The notes under the pieces were generated by a model. The model was not told the DNA's origin, ran no database searches, and saw only the letters and a list, made by a program, of their open reading frames with translations. From assembly GCA_937901025.1 (NCBI GenBank), contig CALCGR010000124.1, positions 1 through 32,530 on the forward strand: 32,530 nt of DNA. Direction: 5' to 3'. The DNA comes from an uncultured Bacteroidales bacterium. Its GTDB lineage: Bacteria > Bacteroidota > Bacteroidia > Bacteroidales > Paludibacteraceae. The position numbers and the translations under genes are program-made. Below are positions 15,438-23,551 of the stretch, piece after piece. Within the stretch, counting starts at the first letter, position 1, and each line of letters starts with the position of its first letter.

Positions 15438-16010
15438 ATGGTGCCTAAAATGGTCTTTATATTGCCCCTTTGTGTTCTGTTTTGTTGTGCGTGCAGCACC
15501 GGGACTGTCCCTAAGCCTTACGGCTATGTCCGTATTGCGATACCCGATACGGCTTATCAGTCTTATAAGACCAAGGTGCCCTATACTTTTGCCTTATCCC
15601 GAAACGCGAACGTGGTCCGTCATACCTCACCTTCGGAACGCTATTGGATAGATATCGTCTATCCTTCGCTGCGTACGACTATTCACGGGTCGTATCATCC
15701 GATTCACGGTGATTTGGATATGCTTTCGAATGATGCGTTTAAACTGGTTTATAAACACGCGGGACAAGCGACCGCTATTCCCGAGCAGCCCTTTGCCAAT
15801 CCCGAAGCGCGGGTGTATGGTATGCTCTTCGCCTTGGAGGGGAACGTGGCTTCGCCCTTCCAGTTTTTTGTGACCGACTCAGTGCACCATTTCTTTCGTG
15901 GTTCCGTGTATTGCGATTGTACCCCGAATGCCGATTCGTTGGCACCGATATATGACTATATAGAAAAAGATGTAAGACACCTCATCGAGACTTGGCAATG
16001 GCAAAACTAG
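15438..16010 (+). CDS. gldD: Gliding motility lipoprotein GldD
   Basis: A 190-residue GldD homologue, an envelope lipoprotein needed for gliding in Flavobacterium and found in Bacteroidetes with type IX secretion. After a hydrophobic signal with an unusual Cys-rich end (LFCCAC, Cys19 the likely lipid site) comes the family hallmark PKPYGYVRIAIPDTAYQSY. Later segments YWIDIVYPSL, HGDLDMLSNDAFKL and FALEGNVASPFQFFVTDSVHHFFRGSVY are also GldD-like. I start at ATG 15438; the longer frame would begin upstream of the promoter -7 box. Its last 13 bp overlap the next gene. GldD is widely conserved even in non-gliding species, so gliding cannot be inferred. Confidence 0.9.
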   Translation: MVPKMVFILPLCVLFCCACSTGTVPKPYGYVRIAIPDTAYQSYKTKVPYTFALSRNANVVRHTSPSERYWIDIVYPSLRTTIHGSYHPIHGDLDMLSNDAFKLVYKHAGQATAIPEQPFANPEARVYGMLFALEGNVASPFQFFVTDSVHHFFRGSVYCDCTPNADSLAPIYDYIEKDVRHLIETWQWQN

Positions 16011-16645
16011 CAATCCTCATAGACCCCGATAAAACCGCCGTTTCGTTAGCGCAGCGCGTAGCGCGGTTGCAGCAGATGGGGCTTACGCCCGACCTCGTGT
16101 TTGTGGGAGGCAGTACGGGTACGTTGACCTCGTCTTCCCTCTTTGAAGAGGCCAAGGCCTTGCATCTTCCCGTATGGTTGTTTCCCGGCAATGCCGACCA
16201 ACTGTCGCCGCAGGCGGATGCCCTTTTGTTACCGGCGGTGATCTCCGGTCGCAATGCGGAGATGCTCATCGGTCGCCATGTGGCCGCGGCGCAGCGGATA
16301 CAAGCCCTGCATATCCCTGTGTATCCGATGGGGTATATCCTCATCGACGGGGGTACTACCAGTTCCGTTCAACGGGTCAGTGAGACCACTCCCCTTGCTC
16401 GCACCGACATCGAGACGATCGTCGATACCGCTTTGGCGGGCGAACAACTGGGACAACAGTTCACCTACCTTGAAGCCGGTAGCGGAGCCCTCTATCCGGT
16501 GCCCAAAGAGGTGATTACCGCGGTTCGGCAAACCGTTCATACCCGGCTCATCGTGGGGGGTGGATTGCGTACGAAAGCCCTCGTGGAACAAGTTTGGCAA
16601 GCAGGAGCGGATATTGTGGTTGTGGGGAACGTATTAGAGCAATGA
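15998..16645 (+). CDS. Geranylgeranylglyceryl phosphate synthase family protein (GGGPS/PcrB-like)
   Basis: A 215-residue TIM-barrel prenyltransferase that would join a polyprenyl diphosphate to sn-glycerol-1-phosphate, giving an archaeal-type ether-linked lipid precursor. Marks: KLAILIDPDK at the N-terminus (Asp for Mg2+), DLVFVGGSTGTLTS, LFPGNADQLSPQADALLLP, YLEAGSGA (the phosphate- and ring-binding region), LIVGGGLRTKALVEQVWQAGADIVVVGNVLE at the end. Bacterial GGGPS of this group occurs in Bacteroidetes; the product's use there is not well settled. It starts at ATG 15998 (a TTG two codons earlier is possible) inside the gldD 3' end and ends in an ATGA overlap with tadA. Confidence 0.9.
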   Translation: MAKLAILIDPDKTAVSLAQRVARLQQMGLTPDLVFVGGSTGTLTSSSLFEEAKALHLPVWLFPGNADQLSPQADALLLPAVISGRNAEMLIGRHVAAAQRIQALHIPVYPMGYILIDGGTTSSVQRVSETTPLARTDIETIVDTALAGEQLGQQFTYLEAGSGALYPVPKEVITAVRQTVHTRLIVGGGLRTKALVEQVWQAGADIVVVGNVLEQ

Positions 16646-17082
16646 CGGATATAGATTATATGCATATGGCACTTGACGAGGCGCAGCAAGCCTATCAGGC
16701 GGGAGAGATTCCCGTAGGTTGCGTCATCGTCTGCGAAAACCGAGTGGTGGGGCGGGGACATAACCTCACCCAGACCCTGTCGGATGTGACGGCGCATGCG
16801 GAGATACAAGCCATCACGGCGGCCTCACAGACCTTAGGGGGCAAGTACCTTAATGAGTGTACGCTTTATGTCACGATAGAGCCCTGCGTGATGTGTGCCG
16901 GCGCTATCGGTTGGGCGCAACTGCAACGACTCGTCTATGGGGCTTCGGACCCTAAAAAAGGCTATACCGTCTTTGCTCCCCAAGCACTGCATCCGAAAAC
17001 GAAGGTGCAGGCAGGGGTATGCCAAGACGAGTGCCAACAACTCATGGAAACGTTTTTTAAAACCCTACGTAAAGAGATATGA
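16642..17082 (+). CDS. tadA: tRNA-specific adenosine deaminase TadA
   Basis: TadA deaminates A34 of tRNA-Arg(ACG) to inosine so that it can read CGU, CGC and CGA. The 146-residue protein has the zinc-site motifs HAE (52-54, with the catalytic Glu54) and PCVMC (81-85, Cys82 and Cys85). The C-terminus is the usual family helix. I start at ATG 16642, which forms an ATGA overlap with the GGGPS stop; the longer open frame is an unlikely extension. Its substrate tRNA is encoded at 354-427 in this same window. It ends in another ATGA overlap with the next gene. Confidence 0.96.
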   Translation: MTDIDYMHMALDEAQQAYQAGEIPVGCVIVCENRVVGRGHNLTQTLSDVTAHAEIQAITAASQTLGGKYLNECTLYVTIEPCVMCAGAIGWAQLQRLVYGASDPKKGYTVFAPQALHPKTKVQAGVCQDECQQLMETFFKTLRKEI

Positions 17083-18953
17083 AATACGCTAAGATCCTCA
17101 AGTTTTTACCTTTTGTCGCTGCTGCGGCACTCATTGTCTATCTGTTTCCCCGCTACAACAATACTTTTGCCTACTATTTTGAGATTGGCAAACCCTGGGG
17201 CTACGAACTGCTGACAGCCTCCCAGGATTTTCCTATTTATAAGACCGACAAAGAACTGGCGGCCGAACGCGCGGAATTACTATCCGATTTTGCGCCCTGT
17301 TATGTGTTCAATAGTGCCAACACCAACCCCATCGTCATCTCCTACGAGAGTAGGGAGCGCTTGCTGCAAGCCAATTACCTGTTTATCTCCATCCTTGATA
17401 ATCAGATGTCTCGTCGCTATCCTATTGACCAGATATATACCCCGAAAACCGCCTTTGAGGCCTTCGGGAAGGAACTCTTGCCGAACATCGACTATGACTC
17501 TATCACCACCCAACAACTCAAGGCCTCTATCTTAGCCTCTATTTCCCCTACCCAAGGGGTGGTGCAAACGGGGGAGAAGATTATCGATAAGGGCGAGGTG
17601 GTGACGGAACACACCTACCAGATTCTCCAATCCCTCAAGCGGTTTATGCAGGACGAATCGGTGTCGTCTTATCAACAATGGTGGCATTATTTTGGTCTCT
17701 CTCTTCTTATCATCCTCATTGTTGTGGTGTTTGTTGTCTATCTCTATACGACCGAACCGGTTATCTTCGAACATTGGAACAATGTGCTGTTTTGTAGTTG
17801 TTTACCCCTATTGCTCATTGTTACTACTTTCTGTTTCTTCCGCTATTGGTTTATCCCGATTCTGCTGATTCCTTATATTATTGTACCCGTAGTCGCGCGC
17901 GTATTTTTCGATTCGCGCTTGGCGTTTGTGTTGCATCTGTTCACGATTCTGATTGTCGCCTTAGCCGTTTCGGTACCCATCGAGTTTATTGTTGTACAGA
18001 CCTTAGCCGGTATCGTTGCCGTGGTTAGTCTGCACGATATGGGACGCCGTAGTCACGTAGCCATCACCTTAGGTTTTGTCATCCTTACGTACGCCATAGG
18101 GTATACGACTTTCTGTTTACTTTCGCCCGCCGGTTATCATGCCATCGAATGGCAAAACTATATCTATATCGTCCTCAACGGTGTAATGGTCATCGCTTTG
18201 TCGTATATCCTGATTATGGGCTTTGAACAACTCTTCGGGTTTATCAGTGCCACCACCTTGATTGAACTCACCAACATCAATTCGAATCTCTTCCAGGAGT
18301 TTGCTCAAAAAGCCCCGGGTTCCTTCCAGCACTCGCTGCAAGTAGGTAACCTGGCCTCCGAGGCAGCAAAGAAGATTGGGGCCAACGCCCTTCTTACCCG
18401 TACCGGTGCCCTGTATCACGATATCGGTAAGATGCTCCATCCGGAGTACTTCATCGAGAACCAGACAGGAGGAGCTAATCCGCTCAACCAATTGGATCCC
18501 CGACAGGCAGCGCGTATCGTCATTGCCCACGTGGAGGATGGCGTCACCATAGCCAAAGACAAACACTTGCCCTTGGTGCTCATTCAGTTTATCCGCTCTC
18601 ACCACGGCACCTCCCTTGCGCGGTATTTCTATAACACCTATGCCAATGCCCATCCGAATGAGCAAGTCTCGCCGGAGCAGTTCCAATATCCCGGACCCAA
18701 ACCCTCCACCAAAGAGGGGGCTATCCTCATGATGGCGGATGCCGTGGAGGCGCGTTCCCGTTCGCTCAGTACCTATACCGAACAAACCATCAGTGAGATG
18801 ATTAAGGATATGATTGACCAACAAGTGGCGGAGAAACAGTTTACGGATACCCAACTCTCCTTCAAAGATATTGAAGATATACGTCAGGTCTTTACCGAAC
18901 GCCTCATCTCTATCTATCACCATCGTATCCAATATCCGGAATTAGATAAATGA
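17079..18953 (+). CDS. 7TM-HD phosphohydrolase (PgpH-like, putative c-di-AMP phosphodiesterase)
   Basis: A 624-residue membrane protein: an N-terminal membrane segment (about 8-23), an extracytoplasmic domain (about 25-200), seven predicted membrane segments (about 203-382), then a cytoplasmic HD domain. The HD motif is ALYHDIGKM (445-452), preceded by APGSFQHSLQVGNLASEAA with the first metal His, and followed by IAHVEDGVTIAKD and FIRSHHGTSLARYFY. This order is that of PgpH, which hydrolyses c-di-AMP in Firmicutes; the same substrate here is inferred. Length is a little shorter than the Firmicutes proteins. ATGA overlaps at both ends couple it to tadA and dusB. Confidence 0.91.
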   Translation: MKYAKILKFLPFVAAAALIVYLFPRYNNTFAYYFEIGKPWGYELLTASQDFPIYKTDKELAAERAELLSDFAPCYVFNSANTNPIVISYESRERLLQANYLFISILDNQMSRRYPIDQIYTPKTAFEAFGKELLPNIDYDSITTQQLKASILASISPTQGVVQTGEKIIDKGEVVTEHTYQILQSLKRFMQDESVSSYQQWWHYFGLSLLIILIVVVFVVYLYTTEPVIFEHWNNVLFCSCLPLLLIVTTFCFFRYWFIPILLIPYIIVPVVARVFFDSRLAFVLHLFTILIVALAVSVPIEFIVVQTLAGIVAVVSLHDMGRRSHVAITLGFVILTYAIGYTTFCLLSPAGYHAIEWQNYIYIVLNGVMVIALSYILIMGFEQLFGFISATTLIELTNINSNLFQEFAQKAPGSFQHSLQVGNLASEAAKKIGANALLTRTGALYHDIGKMLHPEYFIENQTGGANPLNQLDPRQAARIVIAHVEDGVTIAKDKHLPLVLIQFIRSHHGTSLARYFYNTYANAHPNEQVSPEQFQYPGPKPSTKEGAILMMADAVEARSRSLSTYTEQTISEMIKDMIDQQVAEKQFTDTQLSFKDIEDIRQVFTERLISIYHHRIQYPELDK

Positions 18954-19942
18954 AGAATGCGTTATACCTCGCTCCGATGGAGGATGTGACCGATCCTGCC
19001 TTTCGCTTACTCTGTAAGCGTTTTGGTGCTGATCGTGTCTATACGGAGTTCGTGAACGCCGACGCTTTGGTGCGCGATGTGGCATCAACCATGCGCAAAC
19101 TCACCATCAGCGATGCGGAGCGACCCGTAGCCATCCAGATCTATGGACGCGACCCGGTCTCGATGGCTGAGGCCGCACAGATCGTCGAACAAGCCCATCC
19201 GGATTTTATCGATTTGAACTTCGGTTGTCCCGTGAAGAAAGTAGCGGGGAAAGGCGCGGGGGCAGGACTATTACAGAACATCCCCTTACTGCTCGATATC
19301 ACCCGCGCCGTTGTGGATGCGGTCCATACGCCCGTGACCGTCAAGACCCGCCTGGGTTGGAATGACGAACAGAAGATCATCGTCACTTTGGCCGAACAGC
19401 TGCAAGACTGCGGTATCAGCGAACTCGCCATCCATGGTCGCACCCGAGCGCAGATGTATACGGGCGAGGCCGACTGGACCCTGATAGGGGAGGTGAAGAA
19501 CAACCCCCGCATGCATATCCCCATCATCGGTAACGGCGATGTCACTACCCCCGAACGCGCGAAGGAGTGTTTTGACCGCTATGGGGTCGATGCTATCATG
19601 ATCGGTCGCGCCACCTTCGGTTGCCCGTGGATATTCGAGGATATCAAAAACTATCTTGCGAACCCTACTCCTCTACCCCTCTACACCCCTACCCCTCGTT
19701 CCATGCAATGGTGTGTCGATATCCTCAAGGAACACGTCGAGCGGTCTATCGAGTGGATAGGCGACGAACGCAAGGGGATAGTGCATTCGCGTCGACATTT
19801 CGCCGCATCCCCGGTGTTTAAGGGATTATATGACTTTAAGCAAACGCGCATCACCCTACTCAGAGCCGACACGAAAGCAGAGGTCTTCGCCCTTATGGAC
19901 GAGATCGTCGATAAATGGGGCGATACCTATCCGCAAACTTAA
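18950..19942 (+). CDS. dusB: tRNA-dihydrouridine synthase (DusB-like)
   Basis: A 330-residue FMN enzyme that reduces uridines in tRNA. FMN-site APMEDVTDPAFR (8-19), QIYGRDP, DLNFGCPVKKVAGKGAGAGL with the catalytic Cys93, KTRLGWND, and ELAIHGRTRAQMYTGEADW, then IIGNGDV and IMIGRATFGCPWIF are all typical of the DusB type. Residues about 239-250, PTPLPLYTPTP, are encoded by a CTACCCCT-type repeat (19665-19698), replacing the short variable loop between the TIM barrel and the helical domain. The gene is last in the gldD operon and overlaps the 3' end of pfkA by 4 bp. Confidence 0.94.
   Translation: MKNALYLAPMEDVTDPAFRLLCKRFGADRVYTEFVNADALVRDVASTMRKLTISDAERPVAIQIYGRDPVSMAEAAQIVEQAHPDFIDLNFGCPVKKVAGKGAGAGLLQNIPLLLDITRAVVDAVHTPVTVKTRLGWNDEQKIIVTLAEQLQDCGISELAIHGRTRAQMYTGEADWTLIGEVKNNPRMHIPIIGNGDVTTPERAKECFDRYGVDAIMIGRATFGCPWIFEDIKNYLANPTPLPLYTPTPRSMQWCVDILKEHVERSIEWIGDERKGIVHSRRHFAASPVFKGLYDFKQTRITLLRADTKAEVFALMDEIVDKWGDTYPQT
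19665..19698 (+). repeat. Octanucleotide-like repeat inside dusB
   Basis: CTACTCCT and CTACCCCT are followed by two degenerate units (CTACACCCCT, ACCCCT). It encodes the Pro/Thr/Leu-rich PTPLPLYTPTP. The same pyrimidine-rich family occurs twice in ispH. Confidence 0.8.
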
Positions 19943-20913
19943 ATAGACAAGACTTGCAGGGCAGACCACTTATCGTCCTTCACGTCTTTCTTAATCTGAA
20001 TTGCCTTCGTTAGGGGCACGTACTGAATCTCGTCTTCGTGCAGTCCTACCATCACATTGCGCTGGTCTTCGAGGAGCGCCTGTATCGCTGCCACACCCAT
20101 ACGGGAGGCCAGGATACGGTCAAAAGCCGTAGGCGAACCGCCGCGTTGGAGGTGACCTAAAATCGTTACCCTCGGACTATACTCGGGATGCACCTGCTCA
20201 ATGAGTTTAGCTACCGCTTGGGCTCCGCCCTCTATCGCGTGCTCTTGTACCAAGACGATGGACGAGTTCTTCGACTTACGCCTACCTTGACCAATCGCTT
20301 CCTCAATCTGCTCGGGGATAGTGGCTCTCTCCGGAATGATAGCCGCCTCGGCACCGGCAGCAATCGCGGCACTAAGGGTGAGGAAACCGGCATCGCGACC
20401 CATCACTTCCACAAGGAAGACGCGCTCGTGACTGGTCGCCGTATCGCGCAAAGTATCTACACAACGCATAATCGTATTAAGCGCCGTGTCATAACCGATG
20501 GTAGCGTCCGTACCCCAGAGGTCGTTATCAATCGTAGCGGGGATACCGATGACGGGCACGTTATGCTCTTGGGCTAACATCCGAGCACCGGTGAACGTTC
20601 CGTCGCCTCCGATAACTACCAACGCTTCAATGCCTTGACTGATAAGCGTGTCGTGGGCTTTTTGACGGCCTTCGACGGTCTTAAACTCCTCACTGCGGGC
20701 CGACTTCAAGATCGTGCCTCCGTGAGGAATGATCCCACTCACATCCTGTGTGGTGAAGGTCTTCACTTCGCCATCCATCAAACCTTTGTACCCGCGGTAG
20801 ATGGCTTTGACTACCATTCCGTTACTAATCGCTGCGCGCGTCACCGCACGAACTGCTGCATTCATTCCGGGGGCGTCACCTCCCGATGTTAAGACGCCGA
20901 TGGTTTTGATCAT
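19939..20913 (-). CDS. pfkA: 6-phosphofructokinase, ATP-type
   Basis: PfkA phosphorylates fructose-6-phosphate in glycolysis. The 324-residue protein has the N-terminal TSGGDAPGMNAAVRA (9-23), the ATP-site GGDGT (102-106), and the catalytic TIDND (127-131), and later EVMGRDAGFL and LGHLQRGGSPTAFDR. Gly in the second position of the GGDGT and Ala, not Lys, in PATIDND argue for ATP rather than pyrophosphate as donor. Length is typical of bacterial PfkA. It is the last gene of the xth-porQ-cmk-ispH unit, one base after the ispH stop. Confidence 0.96.
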   Translation of the reverse strand: MIKTIGVLTSGGDAPGMNAAVRAVTRAAISNGMVVKAIYRGYKGLMDGEVKTFTTQDVSGIIPHGGTILKSARSEEFKTVEGRQKAHDTLISQGIEALVVIGGDGTFTGARMLAQEHNVPVIGIPATIDNDLWGTDATIGYDTALNTIMRCVDTLRDTATSHERVFLVEVMGRDAGFLTLSAAIAAGAEAAIIPERATIPEQIEEAIGQGRRKSKNSSIVLVQEHAIEGGAQAVAKLIEQVHPEYSPRVTILGHLQRGGSPTAFDRILASRMGVAAIQALLEDQRNVMVGLHEDEIQYVPLTKAIQIKKDVKDDKWSALQVLSI

Positions 20914-20914
20914 A

Positions 20915-21814
20915 TCATTGAAGATTATAGACGGCTTCCTTTACACGCTCCATCAACCATAGCGGGGTGGAAGTCGCACCTGTTATTCCTATCTTGAGGG
21001 GTAGGGGAGTAGAGGAGGAGAGGGGTAGGGTAGCCAGGTCTTCCTCGTTCTCGATGAAATACGAACGGGGATTGGCCTGCTTGCAGTGCTCAAACAGCAC
21101 TTTTGCATTCGAACTCTTCTTTCCTCCCACAAACAATACAATATCTTGTTGCGCCGCAAACTGCTTAATATTCTTGACCCGATGGGCTACGTTGCGGCAG
21201 ATGGTGTCGTACCAGATGAAGGGGGGTAGGGGAGTAGAGGAGTAGGGGAGTAGGGATCTGTTTTCCTCTATTTTATGTACAAGGTGTTGAAAGTCCTCGA
21301 TGGACATCGTGGTTTGGGAGAAGAGGTAGATGGGACGACTGAAATCCACTCGCTCCAGGTCCGCTTCGTTCTCAATCACAATAGCCGTGTTGTTCGTCTG
21401 CCCTTGCAACCCGATGACCTCCGCGTGACCGGACTTACCAAAGATAAGGATCTGCCCGCCCTCCGACTGTGTCTTCTCGTAGGTCTCGCGAATCCGTTTT
21501 TGTAGATTCAGCACCACGGGACAAGACGCATCGATAATCTCAATATCATTCTGTTTGGCCGTCCGGTACGTAGCCGGCGGCTCGCCGTGCGCACGAAGGA
21601 GTACGCGGGCGTTGTGCAACTGACAAAACTGCTGCCGGTCAATCGTCTCTAACCCCTGCTTGGCGAGTCGCTCTACTTCTTGTCCGTTATGTACGATATC
21701 CCCAAGACAATAGAGCGGACCTTTGGTCAGCTCTTCCTCGGCTTTTTGGATGGCACTCGTCACCCCAAAACAGAAGCCCGACGTAGTATCAACAGTGACG
21801 GTCAAAGATTTCAT
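20915..21814 (-). CDS. ispH: 4-hydroxy-3-methylbut-2-enyl diphosphate reductase IspH (LytB)
   Basis: IspH makes IPP and DMAPP in the last step of the MEP pathway; DMAPP is also the substrate of MiaA in this window. The 299 residues have the three [4Fe-4S] cysteines: Cys15 in SGFCFGV, Cys98 in IIDASCPVV and Cys206 in ICRNVAHRVKN, plus RAHGEPP (74-80), GHAEVIG and SQTTMS. I start at ATG 21814 (MKSLTVTVDT), 26 bp inside the cmk 3' end. Two loops are encoded by purine/pyrimidine repeats: LLPYSSTPLPP (188-198), shortly before Cys206, and LPLSSSTPLPL (263-273). The frame is intact, so activity is likely kept. Confidence 0.95.
   Translation of the reverse strand: MKSLTVTVDTTSGFCFGVTSAIQKAEEELTKGPLYCLGDIVHNGQEVERLAKQGLETIDRQQFCQLHNARVLLRAHGEPPATYRTAKQNDIEIIDASCPVVLNLQKRIRETYEKTQSEGGQILIFGKSGHAEVIGLQGQTNNTAIVIENEADLERVDFSRPIYLFSQTTMSIEDFQHLVHKIEENRSLLPYSSTPLPPFIWYDTICRNVAHRVKNIKQFAAQQDIVLFVGGKKSSNAKVLFEHCKQANPRSYFIENEEDLATLPLSSSTPLPLKIGITGATSTPLWLMERVKEAVYNLQ
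20998..21032 (-). repeat. Degenerate octanucleotide-like repeat in ispH (C-terminal copy)
   Basis: On the plus strand this reads as GTAGGGGA, GTAGAGGA, GGAGAGGG, GTAGG and GTAG; it encodes LPLSSSTPLPL on the minus strand. It is more degenerate than the copy at 21226. Confidence 0.75.
21226..21256 (-). repeat. Octanucleotide tandem repeat in ispH (near Cys206)
   Basis: On the plus strand four units follow directly: GTAGGGGA, GTAGAGGA, GTAGGGGA, GTAGGGA. It encodes the Ser/Thr/Pro-rich LLPYSSTPLP just before the third cluster-ligand region. Confidence 0.85.
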
Positions 21815-22442
21815 AAATGGTTTGCATCTGCTCCTCTCGCGTGAGATCGGAGTTATCAATCACCACCGCATCCGTCGCTTGCCGCAACGGACTGATGTCG
21901 CGGTGCGTATCCCGATAGTCACGGTCGTTGACATCCTTCAGCACCTCCTCAAAGACGGGGTGTTCCCCCTTCGCTACCAACTCATCAAACCTCCGCTGTG
22001 CCCTTACTTCCGGCCGCGCGGTAAGGAAGAGTTTGAGTTCGGCCTCAGGAAAGACCACCGTACCTATATCGCGCCCGTCCATGACGATCCCTTTCTGTTT
22101 TCCCATCGCTTGTTGCTGCGCTACCAGGAACTGCCTTACCGCAGGGATGGGACTGACCTTCGAGGCCATATTCCCTACCTCCAGCGAACGAATCTTAGAC
22201 TCTACCGGTACCCCGTTGAGGCAGAGCTCCGGGGCATAGGTCAAGGCGATATGTTTTTCCAGATAGTCCTCCCTCTCCAGATTCTCCAGACTTCCCGGAT
22301 TCTCTATGGCATACAACGCTACCGCACGATACATCGCACCGGTATCTACGTAGGTGTAACCCGCATACTTGGCTAACTGTTTGGCGATGGTGGACTTGCC
22401 GCAGGAGGAATAGCCGTCAATGGCGACGATGATTTTGTTCAT
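21789..22442 (-). CDS. cmk: Cytidylate kinase
   Basis: Cmk phosphorylates CMP and dCMP. The 217 residues include the P-loop GYSSCGKST (10-18), DTGAMYRAVALYA (37-49), VMDGRDIGTVVFP, and the lid region ARPEVRAQRRFDEL. Length is normal. It starts in an ATGA overlap with porQ and its 3' end overlaps ispH by 26 bp. The porQ-cmk-ispH order fits what I recall from other Bacteroidales and supports the porQ call. Confidence 0.96.
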   Translation of the reverse strand: MNKIIVAIDGYSSCGKSTIAKQLAKYAGYTYVDTGAMYRAVALYAIENPGSLENLEREDYLEKHIALTYAPELCLNGVPVESKIRSLEVGNMASKVSPIPAVRQFLVAQQQAMGKQKGIVMDGRDIGTVVFPEAELKLFLTARPEVRAQRRFDELVAKGEHPVFEEVLKDVNDRDYRDTHRDISPLRQATDAVVIDNSDLTREEQMQTIYEIFDRHC

Positions 22443-23551
22443 TTCAGCATACTATTGATATCGAGCGTAATACCCACTTGATAAGTGAAGTTGTTTCGGG
22501 TCAACTGACTAAACGTGAACGCTACATTAAACTTATAAATACGAACTCCTCCGCCAATCGCAAAACCCGCAAACGAACGCTGATCCTTGAGGTTTAACTC
22601 GGCGCGGCGGCGGTGGTTATAACTAAACGTGAGGTAGAAACGGTCACTCTTGGGAACGATATCCACCGCAAAAATCGTATGGCGGAACATCATGTCATAC
22701 CACTGTACTTGCGTCCCTTCCATCGTGCCCGTATAGGGGTCAATGGTACCATTGGTGTATTCGTACCCTAAGTTCCACTGCTGGATATTGTGAATCGTCA
22801 TCGATAGACGCAACGGAGCGTGCGGGAACCGATAACTCAATCCTAATAGCAGGTTCAGCGGTAACATCTCCAACGCCTGACCCCCTTCCCGGGAATAAAA
22901 CCCTTTGATCTGTGTACCGATATTTTGTAGGGTGAGACCCATCTGGAACGTGGAGTCTTTCAACTGAAAATGCGCACCCACATCCGCCCCGAGGGCAAAA
23001 GAGGTGTAACGCTCGTACACCGAGATGATCGGCTTTAAGGATACGCCTACCCTAAACTGCTCTCCTAACTGGCGTGCGTACATGGCGTTGATAAGGATGT
23101 CCTTCGCCGTGAACGTACCGTAGGGGACGCCTACCTCGTCGGCATAGGTCATCTTACCATAATCGTAGTAGTGGATACCTACCGCAAAATAATTCGGTTT
23201 ATCCGGTTCCCCTTCCCCGACATACGGTTTCTCTATCTTGGACCGACCGAAGTTATGTCCGTAGATAGCACTCCCGAACATCGTTCCCGGCATAAAATAC
23301 GTGAAGTTGAGTTGCAGCACGTTATCCGTCATGTTCCCTAACAGCGCCGGATTACACATCGCTGTCGACACCTCGGCATCCGCGATACTCACGTTTGAAC
23401 CGCCTAACGCATTGATTCGCGCCGAAGCGGGTAGGGAAAGGAAGGCGAACGTACTGCTCCCCGAACCTACGAACTGCGCGTTCATCGGTGTGGACAGGAG
23501 CAGAAGGATGCATCCCCCGATAAGAAACCCTATGTGTCGGCGTGACTTCAT
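22439..23551 (-). CDS. porQ: Type IX secretion system protein PorQ
   Basis: A 370-residue outer-membrane beta-barrel-type protein. The signal peptide ends near TPMNA-QFVG. The mature start GSSTFAFLSLPASARINALGG, then NPALLGN, is typical of PorV/PorQ (FadL-like) proteins, and the rest is alternating strands (YFAVGIHYYDYGKMTY, FALGADVGAHFQ, YQVGITLDINSML) ending in a C-terminal barrel strand. In Porphyromonas PorQ is an accessory OM component of T9SS, binding PorZ. A T9SS is therefore expected in this organism, in agreement with gldD. No T9SS cargo signal is recognised here. Overlaps ATGA with neighbours on both sides. Confidence 0.88.
   Translation of the reverse strand: MKSRRHIGFLIGGCILLLLSTPMNAQFVGSGSSTFAFLSLPASARINALGGSNVSIADAEVSTAMCNPALLGNMTDNVLQLNFTYFMPGTMFGSAIYGHNFGRSKIEKPYVGEGEPDKPNYFAVGIHYYDYGKMTYADEVGVPYGTFTAKDILINAMYARQLGEQFRVGVSLKPIISVYERYTSFALGADVGAHFQLKDSTFQMGLTLQNIGTQIKGFYSREGGQALEMLPLNLLLGLSYRFPHAPLRLSMTIHNIQQWNLGYEYTNGTIDPYTGTMEGTQVQWYDMMFRHTIFAVDIVPKSDRFYLTFSYNHRRRAELNLKDQRSFAGFAIGGGVRIYKFNVAFTFSQLTRNNFTYQVGITLDINSMLK

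Noticed and set aside
18117..18932. A 271-codon open frame on the minus strand
   Set aside because: It is antisense to the HD-domain part of the phosphohydrolase, where catalytic motifs are clear. It has no promoter and no family features.
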